From Cupriavidus sp. EM10 (lineage in GTDB: Bacteria; Pseudomonadota; Gammaproteobacteria; Burkholderiales; Burkholderiaceae), in NCBI RefSeq assembly GCF_018729255.1, contig NZ_CP076060.1:3162001-3226000 (forward strand): a DNA stretch of 64,000 bases, in the 5' to 3' direction. The notes under the pieces are model-generated. The model did not search any database and was not told the origin of the DNA. It was given only the letters and a program-made list of their open reading frames with translations. A program made the position numbers and the translations under genes. Shown piece after piece: positions 9,190 to 16,095 of this stretch (position 1 is the stretch's first letter; every line of letters begins with the position of its first letter).

Positions 9190-10282
9190 ATGAGCCTCAA
9201 ATGCGGCATCGTCGGCCTGCCCAACGTCGGCAAGTCCACGCTGTTCAATGCCCTGACGAAAGCCGGCATCGCCGCCGAAAACTATCCGTTCTGCACCATC
9301 GAGCCCAATGTGGGCGTGGTGGAAGTGCCGGATCCGAGGCTTGGCAAGCTGGCCGAGATCGTCAAGCCCGAGCGCATCCTGCCGGCGACGGTCGAGTTTG
9401 TCGATATCGCCGGCCTGGTGGCGGGCGCGTCCAAGGGCGAAGGCCTGGGCAACCAGTTCCTGGCCAACATCCGCGAAACAGACGCCATCACGCACGTGGT
9501 GCGCTGCTTCGAGGACGACAACGTGATCCACGTGGCCGGCAAGGTCGATCCGCTGTCGGACATCGAGGTCATCAACACCGAACTGGCGCTGGCCGACCTG
9601 GCCACCGTCGAGAAGGCGCTGGCGCGCTATATCAAGCCAGCCCGCGCCGGCGACAAGGAAGCGCTGCGCCTGGTGGCCGTGCTGGAAAAGGCCCAGGCCG
9701 TGCTGGACCAGGCCAAGGCCGTGCGCACGCTGGACCTGGCCCGGAAGAGTGGGAAGCCCTGCGCCCGTTCTGCCTGATCACCGCCAAGCCCACCATGTAC
9801 GTGGCCAACGTTCGTGAAGACGGCTTCGAGAACAACCCGCACCTGGACGCCGTGCGCGAGTACGCCAAGACCACGGGGTCGCCCGTGGTGGCCGTCTGCG
9901 CCGCCATCGAGGCCGAGATCGCCGACCTGGACGACGCCGACAAGGCCGAATTCCTGGCCGACCTGGGCATGGAAGAGCCGGGCCTGGACCGCGTGATCCG
10001 CGCCGGCTTCACCTTGCTGGGCCTGCAAACGTACTTCACGGCTGGCGTGAAGGAAGTGCGCGCCTGGACGATCCACGTGGGCGACACCGCCCCAAGGCGG
10101 CCGGCGTGATCCACACCGACTTCGAACGCGGCTTCATCCGCGCCCAGACCATCGCCTACGACGACTACATCCAGTTCAAGGGCGAAACCGGCGCCAAGGA
10201 AGCCGGCAAGATGCGCGCCGAAGGCAAGGAATATGTGGTGCACGACGGCGACGTGATGAACTTCCTGTTCACCCGCACATAA
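9190..10282 (+). CDS. ychF: Redox-regulated ATPase YchF/OLA1, two apparent frame breaks, 3' end replaced by island
   Basis: A P-loop NTPase of the Obg group (OLA1) that binds ATP and ribosomes and affects stress responses. It starts [22 protein letters not shown] (G1), followed by [16 protein letters not shown] (G3) and a C-terminal TGS domain. The frame breaks twice. At 9740-9742 one C added to CCC restores [16 protein letters not shown]. At 10090-10093 one C added restores [19 protein letters not shown]. With both repairs the protein is 364 residues, the normal size. The last codons read NFLF-TRT-stop, where relatives end NFLFNV; the missing Asn-Val-stop codons are at 14341-14349, beyond the inserted island. 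I take the breaks as sequencing errors, because the flanking protein is perfectly conserved. Confidence 0.9.
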
Positions 10283-10284
10283 GC

Positions 10285-10343
10285 GGGTATGGACATTCGC
10301 CCCAGAACTCACTGCCCTATGGACATTGCAAAGGCGCAGTGAG
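10285..10343. repeat. Left-end recombinase-site-like repeats (TATGGACATT twice)
   Basis: GGGTATGGACATT is at 10285-10297 and CTATGGACATTGC at 10317-10329. The first follows a small inverted repeat ACCCGC/GCGGGT (10271-10288) that also holds the substitute ychF stop. The second lies between the inverted arms CTCACTG (10308-10314) and CAGTGAG (10337-10343). The same words recur at the right end, so they are likely recombinase binding sites; this is inference. Confidence 0.6.
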
Positions 10344-10455
10344 CCTGCAGCCAAGCCAATCCTGCCTTCCCTTACGTTCCGACCTGTGAACTGGACCGCA
10401 GACACGGTGGGTCCGCGCCAGTTCCGCTCGACGGTATCGTCGAGTATCAAGCGAA

Positions 10456-10487
10456 ATGAGACTTCTCAAAACCGTGAGAAGTCTCAT
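10456..10487. repeat. Perfect 13-bp inverted repeat with AAACCG loop
   Basis: ATGAGACTTCTCA (10456-10468) pairs exactly with TGAGAAGTCTCAT (10475-10487) around a 6-base loop. There is no T-run beside it, so a terminator is less likely than a protein-binding or recombination site. It lies on the island, 170 bp from the left junction. Confidence 0.7.
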
Positions 10488-10552
10488 GCAACCGCTCGTT
10501 GCCAGCCCACATGAACTAAGCGCTGGGTCGTATAAGCTGCACGACCACCTCC

Positions 10553-10672
10553 TTATTTTCCGTTCATAAGCAACGACTTACCGACACCCGCGACGGTAAT
10601 GCTGCCGAGTCGGCGGTTCAGCATCTTGTCTTTCATAGCAGGGCAAGCCGGCAACGCCGGCGCGTCAGCCAT
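10553..10672 (-). CDS. Possible 39-residue small protein on the island
   Basis: Reads MADAPALPACPAMKDKMLNR and ends GVGKSLLMNGK. An internal ATG at codon 13 would give 27 residues. The frame begins 3 bp from the edge of the three-way-junction element, which would then be its 5' leader. Straight after the stop is AAGGAGG followed by a GTG, as if another reading frame began, but that one closes after eight codons. I do not recognise the peptide. It may be the start of a broken gene or chance. Confidence 0.2.
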   Translation of the reverse strand: MADAPALPACPAMKDKMLNRRLGSITVAGVGKSLLMNGK

Positions 10673-10675
10673 CGA

Positions 10676-10750
10676 GTGTGTGCAACTCTGGAACCGCCCA
10701 CAGGGCGGCTGTCCACGCCCTTGTGGTGTGGACAGCAGAGTTGTACACAC
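10676..10750 (+). ncRNA. 75-nt three-way-junction structured element
   Basis: The outer stem pairs GTGTGTGCAACTCTG (10676-10690) with CAGAGTTGTACACAC (10736-10750). Fourteen pairs are Watson-Crick, and the fifteenth is G opposite T, which is a G-U wobble if the plus strand is transcribed but a C-A mismatch on the other strand. Inside are two adjoining hairpins: CCGCCC-ACA-GGGCGG (10694-10708), and CTGTCCAC/GTGGACAG (10709-10716 with 10728-10735). No bases separate the second hairpin from the outer stem. Whether it acts as RNA or as folded DNA, such as a recombination or replication site, is not decided by sequence. Confidence 0.5.
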
Positions 10751-11195
10751 GGGGAAGTGGCACACACCTAACTAACGAGAAAAGGCGAATCTGTCAGTGA
10801 GTTAACTAAAGAATCTCGGCTCACGTGTTGTTAACAGCTTTTTTCGTTCACGGACAGCCATACCCATCTGAGAGATTTCGCATGCGCGCGGACTCAACGC
10901 TTCGCCGTTGGCAATCGAGACACTTGAAAGGATGTCGTAAATTTCCTAGATTGATGTACGGGCGCAACGCCCACAGGAGTCACGTTACATTTGCAAAATC
11001 GTTATTGCTCCCTTTGACTAGGGAGACCTCGCCTTTTTATGAGAGGGTACATCGGCGAGGAAGGGATGCGGAAAACGACCAAGCAAGAGTGTAGAATTCA
11101 TCCGAGAAGGGCAGCAAGCGGCTTGCCTTTTCTGCGGTTGGCCATAAAAATCCTGGCGACTTTAATTTCCGTGGTCGCCGGCCAGATACTTTGAT

Positions 11196-12307
11196 GTGGT
11201 CGGCTTCAATACCGTCATTAGTACGGTCCGCTCGGTATTGAGTCTTTCCGTTGCCATCAAGCAGATGCCATTCCCTCCGATTGTGGTCGTCGGTGGACCT
11301 GCTGTGAACTTAAAAGCATGGTCGTATTCTGCTGAGACCTTAGAGCAGCGTTCGTCTTGGGATTTTGAAATCTTCGACAACGTAGAAGAGAATTTGAAGC
11401 AACTAATTTCGTCAATCGAAAGCCGGTCGCCTTGGCCAAATCGCCCTGGACTCGTCCCCAATCATGACAGCCCTGCCATAGTTGCTAGAGGAATCGAGGA
11501 AGTTGTCAACACTGGTCCAGCTGCTATTGAGCAGCGAGTTCCAGCTGAATGGCACCCCCTGCAGTCGTTGGACCGACGTCTTTTCATCGGTCCAACGGGC
11601 TACTTTGAGCCAAATGCAACACGTGCAGCGACCAGGCAATTTCATGAAGCACACGTTGTCATGTCACGCGGTTGTGACTGGAATTGCAACTTCTGCACTG
11701 AGCGACGGGAATTGAGTCGCGGTGAAAAGCGCCGACCTGTCTCCGATGTGATAGAGGAGCTGAAAGAGCTTTCACTTACATACCGGCAACTGAGAATTCA
11801 ATTCATAGATGACAACTTGCTGCCGCAAATCGCAGCACCCGATAATGAAGGAGCTATATTTCGCGAAATATCCTTGCATTGGGCTAAAGAGTTTTGCAAA
11901 AGCTCAACGACCTAAATCTGTCGTTAAAGGGCGAGTTGGGTTGGAGAGGGATATTTAGAATAGAGGATTTCCTCGCATATGAAAGAGCCTTTGGCGATGA
12001 CAATTTCATCTTGGCCCTTAAAGCTTCTGGATGTCGCATGCTTGGCATCGGTTTCTTTCCTGACTTTGTGCTGCAGGTCAAAGAGCGCGCCGAAGGCGAT
12101 GGGGTGGCTCTTTCCGAAGTGAAGGGTCCCCATTTGCAATATTTCGACCGTGCCAAGGCTGCAGCTGTGCACGTCAAGTATGGTCGCGTGTTCATGGTTG
12201 GTAAGGAGCTGGGCAGCGATGGCAGCTTCCGCTTTTGGCGGAAAGTCAGCGACGGCAATCTCGTTGATGACGGGAAGTTCGAATTGCCCAGAATGCGCTA
12301 CTCTTGA
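11196..12307 (+). pseudogene. B12-binding domain radical-SAM protein, frame-broken and N-terminally incomplete
   Basis: The locus encodes part of a cobalamin-binding fold (VVGFNTVISTV, then PPIVVVGGPAVN) followed by a radical-SAM core with the cluster motif CDWNCNFC (CX3CX2C) in VVMSRGCDWNCNFCTERREL. It then has FIDDNLL and, in another frame, GCRMLGIGFFPDF. The frame is lost at the T-run 11892-11895; one added T gives WAKEFLQKLNDLNLSL. A second lost base near 11187-11190 may hide more N-terminus, since PDYFDVVGFN would read through if one T were added. Even so the first 60 or so residues expected of the B12 domain are not found. The substrate is unknown. The locus is island cargo, convergent with the next remnant. 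Confidence 0.65.
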
Positions 12308-12833
12308 TTGACGCGCGAAGGCCCTCGTGAGCACGCTTTCGAAGCACCTGGGGTGTCTGTCCACAGGTGTCTATTCTCGGCGTTCTTTCAGAGATTTTTT
12401 CGTCCACCACAAAGCTCTGCACTGGGTCCATGCTGAAATGCTCGTCGACAAGCTCAGCATGCAAGCGAGCGCCGATTTCTTCTAGTAGCGCATCAAGCGG
12501 CAAGTCGTCGCCGTTTGTGTCCACGTGCTCGACGGGAATCGTTCTCAAAAGTGCAATCAAGCGGTCTGCCGCAGCATCAATCTCGCTGGCCTGTTCGGAA
12601 TTTGGCACCTTTCTCTCGCCACTTCTGACAAGGAAATTGATGAGAGGCGACGCCAAACTGATGAACCAGCGCGGATTGCCTTCGGTGATTGCGAATATCG
12701 AATCGACGCCGGTGTAAATCTCCAGCGTTTTGCGCTGCCGCGCTGCGACCTCTCCCTTCTTAGATTGATGCAAGAAGAAATCTCGTAACGCGGCAACGGG
12801 TGCTGCCTTGCGAAGGACGGCGGACGACCACAA
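12246..12833 (-). pseudogene. Fragment resembling an ORC/CDC6-type AAA ATPase C-terminus
   Basis: About 195 codons without a good start (the frame opens on a TTG). The segment LEIYTGVDSIFAITEGNPRW looks like the sensor-2 and lid part of ORC1/CDC6-like AAA proteins, in which a GNPRW/GDPR motif follows the ATPase fold. The later LLEEIGARLHAELVDEHFSMD also fits that family as I remember it. No Walker A or B is present, and the frame closes upstream at 12872 with no related sequence. The last 40 or so residues look foreign and overlap the radical-SAM 3' end. I read it as a remnant whose 5' part was lost, perhaps in the same deletion that removed the recombinase N-terminus. Confidence 0.4.
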
Positions 12834-12937
12834 CCTGACCGACGGCGTGCAGCCAGTTTGATGGGTGGGCTACGGTTTGTGGCATCTAGGACGGCGTGCT
12901 TAGCCGCCGACAGCCCGGCTGAGCCAGAGCCCTCGCA

Positions 12938-13794
12938 ATGAACAGGATGGTTGTGTCACACCCACGCCCCAGCTGCCAGCCGGTTGCATTAAAATCGCAC
13001 CACGCATACCGGGGAATAGTGAAAATGACAAGCGATGCGAGGGTGCAGCCCTACCAGTTCGTGATGCAGAGGTACCCGTGCCTCTTTGACCCCGAGCAAA
13101 TGAGAATTACTGAAGACGACCTAGCAACTGCTCGCATGTTCACTCCGAACCTCGACAAGGGCGGGAAGTTTAAGGTTGGCGAGACCTGGCCTTTGGCTTA
13201 TCACCAACTCCGGCGCACGGGCGGAATCAACATGTTCGCCAGTGGCCTTCTAAGCGACAGCTCAATCCAAGTCATTATGAAGCATCTTACGCTGCTCCAA
13301 ACTCGATATTACGGGCAGAACCACAGTCGAGTTCGCTTCAACGAGGACTTCGAAAGTCTGACTGTGACGGCCAGATACGAGGTGATGGCCAGGCAGATAG
13401 AAGCCCTTGTGAAAGAGCGCTACGTCTCACCTTTGGGCGATGGACGGAAGCGGGAAATTGTGGTCAACCTGGTTGGGAACAAGGAATTCAACGTGCTTGT
13501 CAAGGCTGGCCGAAATGGCGAGGTCTCCTTCCGAGAAACCAGGCTCGGCGGCTGCACAAAGAATGGCCATTGTGACTACGGCGGTATCGAGTCGATAGTG
13601 CGGTGCACGGGGGCGACGGCGACAAGCCTTGCCGCGAAGCGATATATGACAGAGCAAAACAGCTCTCCGTCGAGCGGCAGCTTGCAAGCATTGAACGGCG
13701 AATTGAAATGGCTCAGCCAGACAGCCCCCGCGCGCGCGCGCTAAAAGCCGAGGCACTCGGCCTGAGGAAGTACCTCAATGTCGTCCGCAACTGA
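12938..13794 (+). pseudogene. Tyrosine recombinase C-terminal remnant (GmtZ / Tn554 TnpB-like)
   Basis: Carries the end of a tyrosine-recombinase catalytic domain: YHQLRRTGGINMFASG (His and Arg of the H-X-X-R box), then MKHLTLLQTRYYG with the nucleophile-region Tyr. A long C-terminal extension has a Cys-rich part (GGCTKNGHCDYGG). The frame breaks at the G-run 13609-13613; adding one G continues as CTGGDGDKPCREAIYDRAKQ and ends KYLNVVRN at 13794. The conserved first Arg box is absent, so at least the N-terminal half is missing. A plausible restart is the ATG at 13025. The layout with the next, overlapping gene resembles the gamma-mobile-trio integrase GmtZ; that naming comes from family knowledge without a search. 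Confidence 0.6.
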
Positions 13795-14200
13795 GACTGC
13801 AGAACAACGGTTTCGATTGGCCTTTGAACGCCTGAAGGACAACAAACCGCACGTGCTGCCACGCGGGACTCCGGTGAGCCAGAACAATGTCGCAAAGGAG
13901 GCCGGCACCGACCCAACTGCCCTCAGAAAGGCGCGCTATCCAGCGCTGGTTCGCGAGATACAGGCATGGGTGGAAATCAACGGCCGACAGAGGGCATTGC
14001 AGCGGAAGCGCCAGGACCGACAGAGACGCAACACTGAGGACCTAACTGCTAAGGTTAAGCGGCTCGAGCAACAGCGCGATGACGCGCAGTCTCAGCTCAC
14101 GAGCGCACAACGCCTGGTGCTCGAACTCCTGCAGGAGAACGCTCGTCTTCAGGCTAGGCTTGATGAGTTGCGCCCCCTGCCCACGCCATTGAGAAGGTAA
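13778..14200 (+). CDS. Recombinase accessory protein, GmtX/TnpC-like
   Basis: A 140-residue protein with an N-terminal helix-turn-helix-like region (VSQNNVAKEAGTDPTALRKARYP) and a C-terminal coiled coil (about residues 70-135, ending LLQENARLQARLDELRP). This build, the position overlapping the recombinase stop by 17 bp, and the place at the island edge match the small third gene of recombinase trios such as gmtX or Tn554 tnpC, which help bring recombinases to the ends. The start is MSSATETAEQRFRLAFERL. It looks intact, unlike its partner. Confidence is moderate for the family and low for the exact name. Confidence 0.6.
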   Translation: MSSATETAEQRFRLAFERLKDNKPHVLPRGTPVSQNNVAKEAGTDPTALRKARYPALVREIQAWVEINGRQRALQRKRQDRQRRNTEDLTAKVKRLEQQRDDAQSQLTSAQRLVLELLQENARLQARLDELRPLPTPLRR

Positions 14201-14207
14201 CTACATA

Positions 14208-14317
14208 CTATGGACATTGCGAAGGGAGAATAAGCCCAAATGTGCGCAATGCCATGGACATCCACCACACACCACAATTCTTAGCCAAAACATGCACTTA
14301 CGCGCGCGTCCATACCC
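14208..14317. repeat. Right-end recombinase-site-like repeats
   Basis: CTATGGACATTGC is at 14208-14220, directly after the accessory gene and identical over 13 bp to the left-end copy at 10317. GCAATGCCATGGACAT is at 14246-14261. GTCCATACCC is at 14308-14317, the reverse complement of GGGTATGGAC from the left end. Outer copies therefore face each other while inner copies are direct. Confidence 0.6.
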
Positions 14318-14340
14318 AATGTACTCTGGTGTTGACGCTC

Positions 14341-14349
14341 AACGTCTAA
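14341..14349 (+). other. Displaced native last codons of ychF (Asn-Val-stop)
   Basis: AAC GTC TAA matches the usual YchF C-terminus NFLF-NV-stop, which is interrupted at 10270. It marks the right junction of the island. Confidence 0.75.
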
Positions 14350-14399
14350 GCAACGTTCAAGAAACGTCCAGGCAACGCCTGGCACCGCCAGAACGAAGA

Positions 14400-14430
14400 A
14401 ATGCCCGGTTCGATGCCGGGCATTTTCTTT
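14400..14430 (+). terminator. Rho-independent terminator, probably native to ychF
   Basis: AATGCCCGG (14400-14408) pairs with CCGGGCATT (14416-14424) around a 7-base loop and is followed by TTCTTT. It sits 50 bp after the displaced ychF stop and could also end the minus-strand operon from the other side. Confidence 0.75.
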
Positions 14431-14452
14431 GTCGGGACGGCTCAGACCCTGC

Positions 14453-14953
14453 CTACATCGGCGCCAGCGCCTCGTCCCGCATCCCCACCAGCAACGCCTG
14501 TCCGTCGGCATCGACTCGGAATTCTCCGAATTTCGCCTTGGCGTACCGTTCCGCCTGTCCCTCCTGGAAGAACCACGCGTCCGTCGACACCTGCACGCCG
14601 TTGCCGCCCCAGCGCGACGGCACGTTCTGCACGCGCAGCAGCATTTCGCCCGTTGCCAGCGGCTCGCCGTGATACAGGCGGACGAAGTGGCCTTCGTTGC
14701 GGTCGTCGCGGCGGACCACGATCACTTCCTCGCGCGCCAGCCGGCTCTGCTCGGTGCCATGCGCCGCCCGCACCTCGTTGGCAACCGAGAAATTCAGCGC
14801 CATGTAGTCGCCCTGCATCAGCGAGCGCGGGTCCACCGGCGCCAGGCGCAGGTAGACCACGTCGCCGCGTGCCATCAGCCGTTCCTTGCCGACGGTGCCG
14901 GCCAGCGCGACGCCGATTGTCAGCAGCCATCCCACGATAATCCAGCGTTTCAT
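14453..14953 (-). CDS. GDYXXLXY domain protein
   Basis: A 166-residue protein with one N-terminal membrane helix (WIIVGWLLTIGVALAG) and the family motif in SLMQGDYMALNFSVANEV. The rest is predicted periplasmic. Its ATG overlaps the stop of the DUF4401 gene by four bases (ATGA), so the two are translationally coupled, and it is the last gene of a three-gene unit. The function of the unit is not known; the same trio recurs in many proteobacteria. It ends shortly before the terminator at 14400. Confidence 0.85.
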   Translation of the reverse strand: MKRWIIVGWLLTIGVALAGTVGKERLMARGDVVYLRLAPVDPRSLMQGDYMALNFSVANEVRAAHGTEQSRLAREEVIVVRRDDRNEGHFVRLYHGEPLATGEMLLRVQNVPSRWGGNGVQVSTDAWFFQEGQAERYAKAKFGEFRVDADGQALLVGMRDEALAPM

Positions 14954-16095
14954 GCCACGGCCTCCCGGTTGGCGATGCGGCCCAGCGCGGCGCGGACGGC
15001 CAGCAGCAGCGCGCCGGCGGCAACCAGCGTGGCGGACTTGGCCAGCAGCGTCCATTGCAGCGTGCTGTAGTACCAGACGAATCCGATCAGCACCGTGGCG
15101 ATGGCCAGCCCCAGCCACGGCAGCGACCCGCGCCGCAGCGCCACGGCCAGGGCCAGCACGCCCGCCGTCACTGCCGGGGCGTAGACCATCAGCGCACTGA
15201 ATGCGATAGCCACCGCCACCACGGCGGCGCCGACCGGCGTGCCGCAGGCCAGCCGCTTGCATTCGAGCATCGCCATGGCCACCAGCACGGCGCCGATCAG
15301 CGCGCCGGCCAGCCATCCGCCATGCGCGCGCCAGGGCGTGTCCACGCCGAAGATCAGGTCGGCAGGATGCGCGAAGCCTGTCACCACCAGCGCGCCCAGC
15401 AGGGCTACCAACAGCGTGGCGTCGGCGGCTGGCGCGGCTATCTGCAGGCGTCCCGCCGCTGCCAGCCGGTCTTCGCGCATGGCAAAGGCCAGCAGCGCGG
15501 CAAAGGCCAGCGCCGTCATCGGCCCCAGTGCCATCGGAATCGCCGTCCAGCGCGGCGCCATCAGGTCGCCCAGCGTCACGCACGCGGCGATGGCCAGTGC
15601 CAGGCACAGGCCGAGCATCACCAGGAAGCGATGCAGGCGGTCTGGCACCAGCGCGAACAGCACCGCTTCGAACAGAGCCACGACCAGCCAGAACGGCGCC
15701 GTCTCCAGGAACTGACGGAATCCGAGCGCCTCGCCCACGCCGGCAATGACCATGCCCTGGCCGCCCAGGCTCAGCGCCAGTGCGAACTGCCCCAGCGCAA
15801 TCCGCCCGCTCTCCTTTGCCTTCACGCGGTACAGCGCGATGGCGACGCCGATCATCGCCACGCCGGTGATCGCCATGGCCGGGCCGTTGCCGCGCGTGGC
15901 GGCGAACACGGTGCCGATCAGGAACATCTGGAAGAACAGCGCGCCAAGCCAGCCCGCGCCGCCCATCAGCAGGCGGATCGGCCACGGCGTGCGCAGCGTC
16001 GGCGCATAGTCGCCCTGCACCGTGCCGCGCAGGGCCAGTTGGCTCCAGAGCCCACGTTCCACCTGTTCCGTCCGATCGATCTGGTGCTGGCTCAT
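14950..16095 (-). CDS. DUF4401 domain membrane protein
   Basis: A 381-residue polytopic membrane protein with about ten hydrophobic segments, starting MSQHQIDRTEQVERGLWSQL. The soluble N-terminus of about 45 residues precedes the first helix. A longer frame extends to 17148 but is a shadow of the upstream DUF2157 gene; the ATG at 16095 overlaps the DUF2157 stop. Middle gene of the DUF2157-DUF4401-GDYXXLXY unit. No catalytic motif is visible and the function is unknown. Confidence 0.82.
   Translation of the reverse strand: MSQHQIDRTEQVERGLWSQLALRGTVQGDYAPTLRTPWPIRLLMGGAGWLGALFFQMFLIGTVFAATRGNGPAMAITGVAMIGVAIALYRVKAKESGRIALGQFALALSLGGQGMVIAGVGEALGFRQFLETAPFWLVVALFEAVLFALVPDRLHRFLVMLGLCLALAIAACVTLGDLMAPRWTAIPMALGPMTALAFAALLAFAMREDRLAAAGRLQIAAPAADATLLVALLGALVVTGFAHPADLIFGVDTPWRAHGGWLAGALIGAVLVAMAMLECKRLACGTPVGAAVVAVAIAFSALMVYAPAVTAGVLALAVALRRGSLPWLGLAIATVLIGFVWYYSTLQWTLLAKSATLVAAGALLLAVRAALGRIANREAVA

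Larger units (their letters stand above)
10344..11165. other. Island segment of about 820 bp, structured and apparently non-coding
   Basis: I find no convincing gene here. It holds a perfect 13-bp hairpin (10456-10487), a three-way-junction fold (10676-10750), two HpaI-like GTTAAC words (10801 and 10840 areas), and, just before the radical-SAM gene, a small hairpin GGGCG-CAA-CGCCC near 10961 followed by two consecutive hairpins CTCCCT/AGGGAG (11008-11025) and CCTCGCC/GGCGAGG (11027-11060). A possible 39-codon minus-strand reading frame (10553-10672) is listed separately. Confidence 0.6.
10271..14340. mobile_element. Integrated genomic island at the 3' end of ychF, recombinase trio-like remnant
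   Basis: About 4.07 kb separates codon Phe of ychF (ending at 10270) from its natural last codons AAC GTC TAA at 14341-14349, and the expected ychF hairpin terminator follows at 14400. The junctions share TCA (left GTTCA, right CTCAA), so the exact crossover is uncertain by 2-3 bp. TATGGAC-type repeats lie near both ends. Contents are structured non-coding DNA, a B12 radical-SAM gene, an ORC/CDC6-like fragment, a truncated tyrosine recombinase gene and a small overlapping accessory gene. The middle (11.2-13 kb) is visibly richer in A and T than the host genes. The recombinase N-terminus is missing, so the island is probably no longer mobile. Confidence 0.82.

Noticed and set aside
9730..10095. 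Programmed ribosomal frameshifting in ychF
   Set aside because: No slippery heptamer or conserved structure is evident, two sites would be needed, and the same one-base loss pattern occurs in many unrelated genes here.
10825..11094. An 89-codon frame on the island
   Set aside because: Composition and sequence look random, it overlaps several hairpins, and no motif is seen.
10344..11165. Retron or diversity-generating element for the structured DNA
   Set aside because: No reverse transcriptase gene lies in or near the island.
11000..11195. Cobalamin riboswitch before the B12 radical-SAM gene
   Set aside because: Hairpins are present, but I could not find a B12-box-like core or the expected multi-stem layout.
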